Source: Methanobacterium sp. UBA44
Lineage (GTDB): Archaea > Methanobacteriota > Methanobacteria > Methanobacteriales > Methanobacteriaceae
Assembly: GCA_002494885.1 (NCBI GenBank)
Contig: DACV01000007.1
Span: 1-64,000, forward strand
Length of the DNA: 64,000 bases
Reading direction: 5' to 3'
Shown: in pieces, positions 27,260 through 36,196 of the stretch
How positions within the stretch are numbered: position 1 is the first letter of the stretch
Layout: each line of letters opens with the position of its first letter
Translations under genes and position numbers: made by a program
The notes under the pieces: model-generated
The model's input: only the letters and a program-made list of their open reading frames with translations
The model's database searches: none
Told to the model about the DNA's origin: nothing

Positions 27260-28159
27260 CTAATTTTTCATTAGAGGGTTTTTGATAAAACCTGGCAATA
27301 ACCTTTGATTATTTCCAAGAAAAAAGCTTATGAAATATATAAAATCATATAATAAAGTATATGGAATGCTTGAATAGTATTTATTACTGATAAAATATTT
27401 TATTTGTTCATTGAGATAATTAAATCCTCTATTAATGAAATTATCTTCACCTTCAAGGGCAATTGAAGAAAATGCAGCTCCATCTTTAAATCTCCTTTTA
27501 AAAAGAGATATTATGGTATAATCATGGGAATGATATACGGTGGCATCTGGTTCATACAAAATGTTATATCCATCTTTAAGAACCCTTAAAGCAAAATCTT
27601 TATCTTCAGACATTGGTACATCGTCGTCGAATCTTACCTTTTCCCAAACATCCCTTTTTATGGCAGCGCAGACATCCGAAGCAAAAATATTTTCTATATA
27701 GAATTTTTTAGGGTTTTCTGCATGTTTTTTATTTAAAATCTTCCTCTTTGCAGGATAAAAATACAAATAAAAGAAAACATCAATTTTTTTAGCATCAGGA
27801 TTTGCTATTTGTCTTCCATACACCACGGAAAAATTATCCTTCAATGGTTTTATTAAATTGGCCAGTAAATTATTATCTACTGGTAATGCATCCTGAGTTA
27901 AATAAACTAAAATATCACCATTTGATTTTTGAGCCCCTAAATTCCTTGTTTTACTATGATGAAATTCTTCAGGACTTATTTTAAACACTTTAGCCTTATA
28001 TTTTTCCAGTATCTTTACTGTATTGTCTGTAGAACCTGAATCCACCGCAATGACCTCAATGTCCCCTTCAAACTTCTGATTTCTTATGCTATTCATTAAT
28101 TCCTCTAACCTGCTTCCTCCATTTTTGGTTAAGAGTATAATACTGGCTTTCAATTTCAT
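27260..28159 (-). CDS. Glycosyltransferase family 2 protein (rhamnosyltransferase-like)
   Basis: 299 residues. ASIILLTKNGGSRLEELM opens the GT-A fold, with VDSGSTDNT and YLTQDALPVD following. SEDKDFALRVLKDG is the catalytic segment, and the C-terminal half (YHSHDYTIISLFKRRFKDG) matches the group that includes WbbL-like rhamnosyltransferases. GGATGAA is directly before the ATG. Sugar unproven. Confidence 0.8.
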   Translation of the reverse strand: MKLKASIILLTKNGGSRLEELMNSIRNQKFEGDIEVIAVDSGSTDNTVKILEKYKAKVFKISPEEFHHSKTRNLGAQKSNGDILVYLTQDALPVDNNLLANLIKPLKDNFSVVYGRQIANPDAKKIDVFFYLYFYPAKRKILNKKHAENPKKFYIENIFASDVCAAIKRDVWEKVRFDDDVPMSEDKDFALRVLKDGYNILYEPDATVYHSHDYTIISLFKRRFKDGAAFSSIALEGEDNFINRGFNYLNEQIKYFISNKYYSSIPYTLLYDFIYFISFFLGNNQRLLPGFIKNPLMKN

Positions 28160-28215
28160 TTCATCCTTTTTAGTTTTCTTCTCTTTATTTTTATAAAAAC
28201 ATCCATTAAAACCAT

Positions 28216-28226
28216 AAAAAAAATAT
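28216..28226 (-). terminator. T-tract downstream of the DPM-like gene
   Basis: An uninterrupted T8 run on the minus strand, about 30 bases after the stop of the gene ending at 28255. Probable archaeal terminator. Confidence 0.35.
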
Positions 28227-28254
28227 AAATGATTTAAACTTTAATTATTTAAAA

Positions 28255-29379
28255 TCAGTTGTCTTTATCTCCGCTACTCAAGAGCAGTAAACTCAAGAAC
28301 ATTCCAGAAAATATAGTTTGAATCCCAAGAATAGAGAGTATAAGAGCTATAATAGCAAACTGTATCTGTGAAAGAGTCCCAAATCCAACTGAAACCCAGC
28401 TGTAAAATACTTTTAATCCTACTAACAATCCAAGAGCAAGAAGTACAAATCCTATAAAAAGTTCTCTTCCCAGAGAATGATAATTCATAAACTTTTTTAT
28501 AGTTTCTGAACTTTTGGATACCCCATAAATTGAACCAAAAGCACCGAAATGGATCCATCCAAGGAATATTTGGTATCCAATTATAAGCAGTAAGCTTCCA
28601 AGGATTAAGGAGTGCATTCCGTACTGTCTTAACATTACTCCTATAAAAAAAGCCCCTCCCATGACCAGTATGACAATACTTGGTATTAAAAGGAAGGGTG
28701 TTGGTCTGTAGAGCATCATAAATCTCATATGCCTCCACCCGTCTGAAAAAGAGCTCAGCTTGGATTCTCCTTCTCTTGGATAATATTCAATTGGAATTTC
28801 AGCAATCCTTACATTTTTTCTTGCAGCTTCAATTACCATTTCAGATGCAAATTCCATTCCTGGACTTTTAAGGCCTAAATTATCCAGAGTTTCCTTTTTT
28901 ATAGCTCGCATTCCACAATGAGCATCCGATATGCCGGCTTTGAACAGGAAGTTTAATACCCATGTTAAAAAGGGATTACCCACATATTTATGAAGAGCAG
29001 GCATAGCCCCTTTTTTTATGTCTCCTTTAAGCCTGGAACCCATTACAAAATCTGCTTCTCCTCTTAAAATAGGCTGGATGAATTCATATGTCATTTGAAA
29101 TGGGTAAGTACCGTCAGCATCTCCCATTACAACTATGTCTCCCTTTGCTTCACTAAATCCTTTTAAATAAGCGTTACCATATCCTCTTTTTTCTCCAAAG
29201 ACTACCCTCGCTCCTGCATCGCGAGCTTCCTGGGCAGTATTATCAGTTGAAGCGTTATCTACCACAACTATCTCAACTTCCAGTCCATTTTCCCTTAATT
29301 TTTCTACAGGAACTGATTTAACAGTTTTACCAACAATTCCTTCTTCATTTAAAGCGGGGATTACAATTGAAATCTTCAT
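28255..29379 (-). CDS. Polyprenyl-phosphate glycosyltransferase (DPM1/GtrB-like, with C-terminal membrane domain)
   Basis: 374 residues. The GT2 domain (1-225) has VIPALNEEGIVGKT, VVDNASTDNT and VVMGDADGTYPF, where DAD is the metal site. DAHCGMRAI and FASEMVIEAARK are typical of dolichol/undecaprenyl-phosphate sugar synthases. Four membrane helices follow from about 230 to 365. It probably charges dolichyl phosphate with glucose or mannose, providing donors for the GT-C proteins in this region. It lies about 150 bases downstream of galU. Confidence 0.85.
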   Translation of the reverse strand: MKISIVIPALNEEGIVGKTVKSVPVEKLRENGLEVEIVVVDNASTDNTAQEARDAGARVVFGEKRGYGNAYLKGFSEAKGDIVVMGDADGTYPFQMTYEFIQPILRGEADFVMGSRLKGDIKKGAMPALHKYVGNPFLTWVLNFLFKAGISDAHCGMRAIKKETLDNLGLKSPGMEFASEMVIEAARKNVRIAEIPIEYYPREGESKLSSFSDGWRHMRFMMLYRPTPFLLIPSIVILVMGGAFFIGVMLRQYGMHSLILGSLLLIIGYQIFLGWIHFGAFGSIYGVSKSSETIKKFMNYHSLGRELFIGFVLLALGLLVGLKVFYSWVSVGFGTLSQIQFAIIALILSILGIQTIFSGMFLSLLLLSSGDKDN

Positions 29380-29484
29380 AAAATCACATATTTTTATTAT
29401 TAATATTTCATAAATTTTTAATCATAAATTGAGCTATTATAAAAATATATCGAAGTATATTGCTTATAAATTTTACTTTAATGT

Positions 29485-29531
29485 AAAAAAATGAGTAATT
29501 AACCAATCTTTTAATTTAAAAGTTAAAAAGA
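29485..29531 (-). terminator. T-rich region after galU
   Basis: On the minus strand a T5 run starts right after the galU stop and a T7 run follows near 29489. Likely termination between galU and the DPM-like gene. Confidence 0.3.
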
Positions 29532-30377
29532 TTATTGCAGAATTTTCAGAAGATAATCCTTCAATTCTTCTCTTACTTCTTCATGTTCCAATGCAATTTC
29601 AATGGAACTTTTAAGCCAGTCAACAGTATTCCCAATGTCGTAGAGTTTACCCTTAAAAATACAACCGTAACTTTCGTTCAAAAGTCTTAAAGCATCAGTT
29701 AGCTGGATTTCGCCCCCAACTCCTGGAGAAACTTCATTGATATAGTCAAATATTTCAGGTGCTAAAATGTATCTTCCAATAATTCCTAAATTTGAGGGTG
29801 AATCTTCTAATTTAGGTTTTTCAACCAGATCATCAATTTTATAGAGATTATCGTTGATTTTATTGCCTTTAATTATCCCATATCTTTCAATCCTTTCGTC
29901 AGGAACTTCCTCTATAGCAATTACAGTGGATTTATACTTTTCATGCACATTCATGAGCTGTTTAATACAGGGAATTTCAGATTGAGCTATTGTATCTCCA
30001 AGCAGGACTGCAAATGGTTCGCCATCGATATGCTTTTGTGCACATGAAATAGCATCACCTAAACCTCTCTGTTTTTTCTGTCTAACATAGTAAATATCCG
30101 CCATTTCGGATATAGATTCTATTTCTTTAAGATAATCAGTTTTACCTGAATTTTGAAGAGAGTATTCTAATTCAAAAGACCTATCAAAGTGATCTTCTAT
30201 TGATCTCTTACCTTTTCCTGTTATTATTAAAATATCATCAATTCCTGAAGACACTGCTTCTTCAACTACATATTGTATTGTTGGTTTATTAAAAACCGGT
30301 AGCATTTCCTTTGGTTGTGCTTTAGTGGCTGGTAAAAATCTTGTTCCAAGTCCAGCAGCTGGTATCACCGCTTTCAT
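29532..30377 (-). CDS. galU: UTP-glucose-1-phosphate uridylyltransferase
   Basis: 281 residues, the normal GalU length. AAGLGTRFLPATKAQPKEML (7-26) is the nucleotide-binding signature, with the KxxDLVEKP loop at DDLVEKPKLE. GGEIQLTDALRLL is diagnostic of GalU. It makes UDP-glucose from glucose-1-phosphate and UTP in the cytoplasm, feeding the neighbouring epimerase and glycosyltransferases. AGGTGAC lies before ATG 30377. Confidence 0.92.
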   Translation of the reverse strand: MKAVIPAAGLGTRFLPATKAQPKEMLPVFNKPTIQYVVEEAVSSGIDDILIITGKGKRSIEDHFDRSFELEYSLQNSGKTDYLKEIESISEMADIYYVRQKKQRGLGDAISCAQKHIDGEPFAVLLGDTIAQSEIPCIKQLMNVHEKYKSTVIAIEEVPDERIERYGIIKGNKINDNLYKIDDLVEKPKLEDSPSNLGIIGRYILAPEIFDYINEVSPGVGGEIQLTDALRLLNESYGCIFKGKLYDIGNTVDWLKSSIEIALEHEEVREELKDYLLKILQ

Positions 30378-30515
30378 AAATAGTCACCTTTTAAATTAAT
30401 GTAAATGTTATTAAGTAAAAATATATGCATAAAATACATTATTCTAAATTCTATATAAACTTTTTTTGGTTTTTCAACTATTTTAAGTTAGATTTGAATT
30501 ATATAGTTTTCAGAA

Positions 30516-30758
30516 TCAATATAAAACCGTGTCTGTATCTGGATTTACGCGGGTTTTAAGGGCTGTCCATGACTTAATGTCAGTTTTTTCCTCAATAAAT
30601 CTTGTTATATTCTCTATTTCTTCGTAATTATATAAGATAAGGTCATATCTATCAAAACTGACTGTGATTTCTGCTATACTTTTAAAATTTTTAAGCAAAA
30701 GATCTATATTTTCTTTGACTTTATTTTCTTCATTCATGGGACAGTTATATGTTTTCAT
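30516..30758 (-). CDS. Small protein of unknown function
   Basis: 80 residues, acidic, with alternating helices and strands (AEITVSFDRYDLILYNYEEI, SWTALKTRV). No membrane segment, signal or cysteine motif. The composition looks like a real folded protein and the downstream intergenic AT drop supports coding, but I do not recognise the family. It lies between galU and a UPF0235 gene on the same strand. Confidence 0.55.
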   Translation of the reverse strand: MKTYNCPMNEENKVKENIDLLLKNFKSIAEITVSFDRYDLILYNYEEIENITRFIEEKTDIKSWTALKTRVNPDTDTVLY

Positions 30759-30815
30759 TTCTAAATAATATTTTGGAATTAGAGAATTTAATAAAAATTT
30801 AGTTTAATTATGCCC

Positions 30816-31112
30816 TCAGATATTCTTTTTTAAATTTAAAATCTTTAAAAACTGAGACTTAGATATATCATATATTTTTAGAGTCTTTTGCCTGCTTTTT
30901 AGCCCATTTGTGATCTCAACAGGTTTTTTAGTAAGCTTTGAAAATTCATTGACTATTTCTTTATTGGCTTTGCCCTTAAGCGGGGGCGATTTAATTCTTA
31001 TTTCAATTCTTTCTCTCCACTCATTATATCCTGCAATTTCGAACCTGTTTGATTTTGTAGAAACCTCAATGTCCACTAGAATTCCTTCTGATATTTTGGT
31101 TACTGCATTCAT
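30816..31112 (-). CDS. UPF0235 (YggU/DUF167) family protein
   Basis: 98 residues. The pattern STKSNRFEIAGYNEWRERIEIRIKSPPLKGKANKEIVNEFSK is diagnostic (KSPPLKGKAN is the conserved core). YggU-like proteins are small alpha/beta proteins with no settled function. I choose ATG 31112 (MNAVTK), with GTGAT four bases ahead, over the GTG at 31121, which is part of that site. Confidence 0.85.
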   Translation of the reverse strand: MNAVTKISEGILVDIEVSTKSNRFEIAGYNEWRERIEIRIKSPPLKGKANKEIVNEFSKLTKKPVEITNGLKSRQKTLKIYDISKSQFLKILNLKKNI

Positions 31113-31254
31113 TAAAATCACGTTCTAATTATAATATTTTGTTAATAAATGTGAAAATATTAAATGAAATATACTAAATTATTATATGTATTAAAATCTA
31201 TTTTAAAACATATACATATTCTATATTGAAATTTTAAAATAATAAGGAACTAAA

Positions 31255-31977
31255 ATGAAAATCATAACTATTATTCCCGCTTATAATGAGGAAAAGACCA
31301 TCTATAAAGTTGCTAAAAATACGTTAAAATATTCAGAAGTCATTGTAATAGATGATGGTTCAACCGATCAAACTTCAATTAAGGCTAAAGACTCCGGAGC
31401 ATTGGTAGTAAGGCATGAAACTAATTTAGGAAAAGGCGCTGCTATAAAAACAGGGCTGAAAAAAGCATTGGAAAACAAATACAAAATTTTCGTTATCATG
31501 GATGGTGATGGTCAGCATGATCCTGAACATATTCCTTTTTTGATTTCAGAAATGGAAAACGCAGATTTTATAATTGGTTCAAGATTTAAAGAAAAAATTC
31601 CTAAAAATATGCCTTTACAAAGAAAGTTTTCAAATAAATTAACCACTAAAATCATAAAATATATCACAGGTTATAATCTAACAGATAGCCAATCTGGCTT
31701 TAGATGTATTTCTAACACCGCTGCTCAAATATTTACTGATATACCCTATGATGATTATGTATATGAATCAGAAGTACTATATCGAGCATCGAAAGAAAGA
31801 ATAAAAATTCATGAAATACAAATTTCATGTAATTACGAAGATGAAAAGTCATATATAACATGGAAAAATGTTTTGAGATATATTATTTTTGTTTTTAAAC
31901 TATTAATACAGAATTCTCAAAGAAAATATTATTTTAGCTTTAAAGATTCCATTAAGCAAAAATCCAAGGAGGATTAA
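31255..31977 (+). CDS. Glycosyltransferase family 2 (dolichyl-phosphate sugar synthase-like)
   Basis: 240 residues, GT-A domain only. IIPAYNEEKTI (6-16), VIDDGSTDQT, and FVIMDGDGQHDPEHI give the DxD metal motif. TDSQSGFRCIS is the polyprenyl-phosphate acceptor signature of DPM/GtrB proteins. It lacks the membrane tail seen in the homologue at 28255. It is followed three bases later by an LPG-synthase-like membrane protein, so the pair probably works together on a lipid-linked sugar. Confidence 0.82.
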   Translation: MKIITIIPAYNEEKTIYKVAKNTLKYSEVIVIDDGSTDQTSIKAKDSGALVVRHETNLGKGAAIKTGLKKALENKYKIFVIMDGDGQHDPEHIPFLISEMENADFIIGSRFKEKIPKNMPLQRKFSNKLTTKIIKYITGYNLTDSQSGFRCISNTAAQIFTDIPYDDYVYESEVLYRASKERIKIHEIQISCNYEDEKSYITWKNVLRYIIFVFKLLIQNSQRKYYFSFKDSIKQKSKED

Positions 31978-31980
31978 TAT

Positions 31981-32964
31981 TTGAAGCGTTCATACGTGCT
32001 TATAATAAGTTTAATCCTCATAATTCTGCTAATATTATGGATCGGCCCTATAAATATTATAAATTCTTTAAAAACTGCCAATTGGACATTTATTCTACTC
32101 GCATGCATTATTCACCTTTTAGCTGTTTATATAAGATCCATAAGATGGGGTTTTATTATAAACCAGCCCAAAAAGTTTAAAAAAAATTATATTGTTAAAA
32201 CAATTGGCCTCTTTGCAGGAAATTTTAGCCCAATGAGAAGCGCGGGTGAAGTCCTAGGTGCAGTAGCTGGTAAAAAAATTAACAAAATAAGTATTTCAGA
32301 AGGCTTATCAGCAGGACTTACAGAAAGATTTTTTGATCTAGTAATAGCCGGATTCTTACTAGTGATATCGGCGTTTTTCGTGCCTAAAATACGTTTTGTA
32401 GCATTAATTGGAGGCGTATTAACTTTAGGGCTGGTTTTACTAATATATACGATAAACTGGAAAGAAAATACTAGTTTATGGCTATATCGAAAAATTCATC
32501 CAATAATATGTAAGTTGCCCATTAATGAAAATAAATTAGATAATTTATATCATAAATTTATTCAAGGTTTGAAAAGTATGATTGAATATACTCAATCATT
32601 CACTAATTTTAAAAATTTAATTTTTGTATTAATATTATCTGCTTTTTCATGGATATTAGAGTGCGCACGTCTTTATACTGTATTTTATGCTTTTAATGTT
32701 GATATAAGTTTTATAGCTATAATTATAATCTTTTTCTTAGCTAACTTAGTAGGAATTCTCTCTGTTCTTCCAGGAGGTATTGGATCTATTGAAATTTCTC
32801 TTACAGGATTATTTGTAATTTTTGGTGTTTCAGATATACTGGCTGGTAGTATAGCATTAGTAGATCGTTTAGCGTCTTTCTGGTTAGTTACAGTCATGGG
32901 AATATTTTTCTCATCTTTCTATGCTAAAGGTATTCTTGAAGAAGTTAAAAACTCATTCAATTAA
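31981..32964 (+). CDS. Lysylphosphatidylglycerol synthase TM-region family (UPF0104) membrane protein
   Basis: 327 residues, about eight helices. The start is TTG 31981 with AAGGAGG directly upstream in the end of the previous gene. RSIRWGFII, GNFSPMRSAGEVLGA and LPGGIGSIEISLTGLF are the conserved blocks of the AglD/LPG-synthase TM family, which in archaea is linked to lipid-carrier glycosylation (AglD of Haloferax also has such a domain). Likely partner of the GT2 enzyme in front of it. Confidence 0.82.
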   Translation: MKRSYVLIISLILIILLILWIGPINIINSLKTANWTFILLACIIHLLAVYIRSIRWGFIINQPKKFKKNYIVKTIGLFAGNFSPMRSAGEVLGAVAGKKINKISISEGLSAGLTERFFDLVIAGFLLVISAFFVPKIRFVALIGGVLTLGLVLLIYTINWKENTSLWLYRKIHPIICKLPINENKLDNLYHKFIQGLKSMIEYTQSFTNFKNLIFVLILSAFSWILECARLYTVFYAFNVDISFIAIIIIFFLANLVGILSVLPGGIGSIEISLTGLFVIFGVSDILAGSIALVDRLASFWLVTVMGIFFSSFYAKGILEEVKNSFN

Positions 32965-33076
32965 TATTAACAGTTACTTTATCCTTTAATCTGTATTTAA
33001 AGCCTAATTTCTTATATATCATAAAATTATATAATTTTATAGAAAATTTTATATTATATTACAATTAACTGATTTT

Positions 33077-34444
33077 ATGAATTTAGAAGAGACTATAAAG
33101 CCTGAAATACTTTTTTTAATATTAGGTTTAGTTTTTGGATTGATGTTTTTATTAGTAACTCCCCCCTTCCTTGTTGGAGATGAAGGAACGCATTTTTTTA
33201 AGGCATACGATATTAGTGAAGGGCATCTTTTCCCCAATAAAATTAATAATTATTTTCCTAAAAGCATAGTCAAATGTATGGATGAATTTACATATTTACA
33301 AATCTATCCAGATGATAGAGTTAATATAAATGATGCTATAAATCTCTTAAGTCTACATCTTAGCCCCGATAATAAAATATCCATTGATATTTCCCATGTT
33401 GTCATCTATCCTCCTATTCCTTATTTGGCATCAGCCTCAGTTATGGTAATATGTAAATTTTTTAATTTATCCCCTTTAATTATGTTATATTTTGGCAGGT
33501 TAATTAATCTGTTAATATGGATCATCTTAGTATATTTCGCAATAAGAATAACTCCAATTCATAAATGGGTTTTTTTGTTATTAGCATTAATGCCTCGGAC
33601 TCTCTTTCAGGCCGCGTCCCTTTCAGTAGATAGTTTAAGTTTTGGTTTGTCTTTTCTTGTTATTGCCCTTTTTCTCAATTATTCAGTGAATGAAAATAAA
33701 AAAATACATTTAAAAGAAGTTTTTGTTTTAGTTTTAGTTATTTTAGCTCTTATTTTATCAAAACAAGGTTATGCTCTATTAATATTGTTATTCTTTATGA
33801 TACCAATATCCAAATTTAAAAATAATAAATTAAGAGTTATAACATTTGTTCTGATAAGTTTACCTTCAATAATTATAGCAGGTATTTGGGATATGTTGTT
33901 TAAGAAATTATACATACCCCATGCTATGGATTCAATATCCATACCGGGTCAAATTTCTTTTATTTTAGCAGATCCTCTCAATTTTCTATTTGTTTTATTG
34001 AATACTTTGATTTTGCAATCTAAATTCTATTTAAGAACATTTATTAGCGGATGGTTTGAATCATCATTACTTGATATTACAATAATTGTATATATTGCAA
34101 TGTTGTTTTTTGTTTCATTTATTGATAAAAGTAAATTTAAGTTAAATTCAAAACAAAAATCAATTTCTTTATTAATATTCTCAATTATTTTTATTCTGGC
34201 ATTCCTATTTGAATATATTAGTTATACTGCAGTAGGTAAAAGTTATATACTTGGTGTTCAGGGCAGATATTTCATTCCTATAGCTCCACTATTCTTTTTG
34301 CTATTTTATAACAGCAAAATAACTGAGATTATAAACAATAAAATAAATTTAAACCCAAATAAATTTTATTTATTCAACATAGCATTTATAATACTTATTT
34401 TAAGTATTTCCATATCTTTGCTATTTTCCAGGTTTTATATTTAA
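33077..34444 (+). CDS. DUF2142-like multi-spanning membrane protein
   Basis: 455 residues, about 11-12 helices. The first loop LVGDEGTHFFKAYDISEGHLFP has the acidic pair and the placement typical of DUF2142/GT-C proteins, and PRTLFQAASLSVDSLSFGLSF matches that family's second conserved block. GVQGRYFIPIAP near the end is also typical. Probably a sugar transferase that uses lipid-linked donors. It ends the glycan region. Confidence 0.75.
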   Translation: MNLEETIKPEILFLILGLVFGLMFLLVTPPFLVGDEGTHFFKAYDISEGHLFPNKINNYFPKSIVKCMDEFTYLQIYPDDRVNINDAINLLSLHLSPDNKISIDISHVVIYPPIPYLASASVMVICKFFNLSPLIMLYFGRLINLLIWIILVYFAIRITPIHKWVFLLLALMPRTLFQAASLSVDSLSFGLSFLVIALFLNYSVNENKKIHLKEVFVLVLVILALILSKQGYALLILLFFMIPISKFKNNKLRVITFVLISLPSIIIAGIWDMLFKKLYIPHAMDSISIPGQISFILADPLNFLFVLLNTLILQSKFYLRTFISGWFESSLLDITIIVYIAMLFFVSFIDKSKFKLNSKQKSISLLIFSIIFILAFLFEYISYTAVGKSYILGVQGRYFIPIAPLFFLLFYNSKITEIINNKINLNPNKFYLFNIAFIILILSISISLLFSRFYI

Positions 34445-34466
34445 TTTTTAACATTACGGAGAAACA

Positions 34467-34474
34467 TTTAAATA
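34467..34474 (+). promoter_or_regulatory. TATA box of tRNA-Leu
   Basis: TTTAAATA preceded by purine-rich GAGAAACA (BRE-like), about 53 bases before the mature tRNA start, leaving room for a short leader. Confidence 0.5.
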
Positions 34475-34526
34475 GTGAAAGAGAAAAATGATGGTATGTT
34501 CTATTGTTACGTTAACTTTAGAATTA

Positions 34527-34610
<84 letters not shown>

Positions 34611-34723
34611 TTCAAAATTGAAAATTTTGAAAGGGATGGATCGAATAATCCTTCAAAAAATCATAGACTTTTTGAGGCACGAAACGAAGTTTCGACTGCC
34701 TCGCTCAAAAATCAAAGATTTTT
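34611..34723. repeat. Second cluster of three-base-loop hairpins, after tRNA-Leu
   Basis: Clear hairpins at 34611-34631 (9-bp stem, loop GAA), 34653-34675 (10-bp stem with one mismatch, loop ATA), 34680-34694 (6-bp stem, loop GAA, extended by GGCA/TGCC outside) and 34707-34723 (7-bp stem, loop AAA). The geometry is the same as in the array at 14951. The first hairpin may serve as the tRNA 3' processing or termination element. From 34724 to 34929 I see only AT-rich sequence. Confidence 0.7.
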
Positions 34724-34929
34724 TCGCAGCGGAAATGTTAAATCTCAATTAAATTCTAATTTTAATCATATTTCAATTCTCAGGAATCCACAAACAAATT
34801 ATTTCCTTTTAAATCCCAAAATATTACAAAATAAATAAGATTTTTTCCATTATTGCATAAATAAAGTTGGGATTATTTAAAATAATTTAAATCAAATGTT
34901 AATTCAAAAAGGAATCTAACAAATCAAAC

Positions 34930-35241
34930 TCAATAATACTCCTTTTTCAAGCATTTATGACACCGGTAAATGTGTTTATACTGAATTTCGCCCTCTGAAG
35001 TTTCATCAAGTTCAGTATCTTCATGCTCCATAGGTTCAAAGCAATCGGAACAGATTTTGTTGTTTAAACATCCTGTTTCAAAGTAATGATCCTCAGTTAT
35101 TATATTGTCTTTTTTAAGTTCCCTCAAAATCTCAAGGAGGGTTTCTTCGTCAACGCCCAGTATATCCTCAATTTCACATAAATAATAATGATCGCCGTTA
35201 TCTTCTATGAACGACTTTACTCTTTCATATGTAGAATCCAA
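34930..35241 (-). CDS. Small winged-helix-like protein with zinc-binding cysteines
   Basis: 103 residues. Residues 1-52 look like a small DNA-binding helix-turn-helix (LCEIEDILGVDEETLLEILRELKKDNII). Residues 58-100 have cysteines as GCLNNKICSDC and YRCHKC, which could form a zinc ribbon. The start is TTG 35241 with AGGTGATG just upstream. The arrangement suggests a small transcription factor; no target is visible. Confidence 0.65.
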   Translation of the reverse strand: MDSTYERVKSFIEDNGDHYYLCEIEDILGVDEETLLEILRELKKDNIITEDHYFETGCLNNKICSDCFEPMEHEDTELDETSEGEIQYKHIYRCHKCLKKEYY

Positions 35242-35341
35242 AACATCACCTGCTAAACATTTTTTGTTTAAATTACAGCTAAAAACATCCGATTATTGCC
35301 CTATAATTGCCCATGATATGCTCATAAAAAAAATCACTTCT

Positions 35342-35755
35342 TTATTCAACAATTATTTTAACCTTTAATTCCTCTCTTTCCCTCAAATCATTTATCAATT
35401 CTCTATCTAGATCTATAGCAGCTTTATCTGCCTTTATCATTAAAGTACGGCTACATTTAAACTCACTTTTTCTGCAGACCATATCTGTAGGATGTTCTAA
35501 GGTTAATTCAGGATGTCCATATCCTGTTATTTCATCAAAGCCATTCTCTGTTTCAAGCTGGATCTTTATCACTGAATTTTTGTTTTTTATGGCATCTTTA
35601 AGCTCTTCAGGAAAATCTTCAAGTTTTGATCTGGAAGAAACTCCAATAATACAATCTGCCCTTATTCCAATCTCTTTATCCATTGTTACTTCAAATGTGG
35701 ATTTATGAGCTGATGTAACATTTGGATGTCCTTTAGCATAAAAAATGTATTCCAA
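35342..35755 (-). CDS. DUF371 family protein
   Basis: 137 residues. YAKGHPNVTSAHKSTFEVT at the start, RADCIIGVSS and GYGHPELTLEHPTDMVCRKS match the archaeal DUF371 family, which has no known function. The start is TTG 35755 with a good GAGGAG six bases upstream. A soluble beta-rich protein is expected. Confidence 0.82.
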   Translation of the reverse strand: MEYIFYAKGHPNVTSAHKSTFEVTMDKEIGIRADCIIGVSSRSKLEDFPEELKDAIKNKNSVIKIQLETENGFDEITGYGHPELTLEHPTDMVCRKSEFKCSRTLMIKADKAAIDLDRELINDLREREELKVKIIVE

Positions 35756-35935
35756 TTTATCTCCTCATTAACTTATTTTAAATATATAATTAATCAATTA
35801 ATTAGTAATTCCTAATTTAATCTTAAAATTATTATATTCACCAGGAAATTGTCTTCTTTTAATTTGTTTTTACTTTTAATCAAAATATAAGAAATTATTT
35901 TAATGAATCAATATAATTAAGAGCTCAATTAATAA

Positions 35936-36069
35936 TTAAACTCTTTCATTCTCTTCATCCTGTTTTAAACCATCTTCAACGTAGTCTAAAAGTAATTCAT
36001 TTTGATACCTTTTTTAATTGCCATTATCTTTCTTAATTCTTTATCCCCTCTAAAAGCAATTTGTACCAT
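35936..36069 (-). pseudogene. Ribbon-helix-helix-like small protein, frameshifted
   Basis: From ATG 36069 the frame reads MVQIAFRGDKELRKIMAIK and meets TAG after 28 residues. Shifting one base after KKGIKM joins it to ELLLDYVEDGLKQDEENERV ending at TAA 35936-35938. The joined 44-residue text (strand, helix, KGIKMNELL turn, helix) looks like an RHH antitoxin or regulator. No toxin gene is adjacent. The rest of 35756-36187 is AT-rich with no other gene seen. Confidence 0.5.
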
Positions 36070-36196
36070 ATTCCAGACTTATAAATTTTTGATCACCATA
36101 GATTAAATAATATTATTTCATTATTAAGCTAATAGAATTCTACCGCCAATCAGTTTACGAAAATCAATATAAGCAAATAAAGAATAATTGATACTC

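Noticed and set aside
28274..28738. 154-codon minus-strand frame inside the DPM-like gene
   Set aside because: Alternative frame of a well-supported glycosyltransferase membrane domain; composition is implausible.
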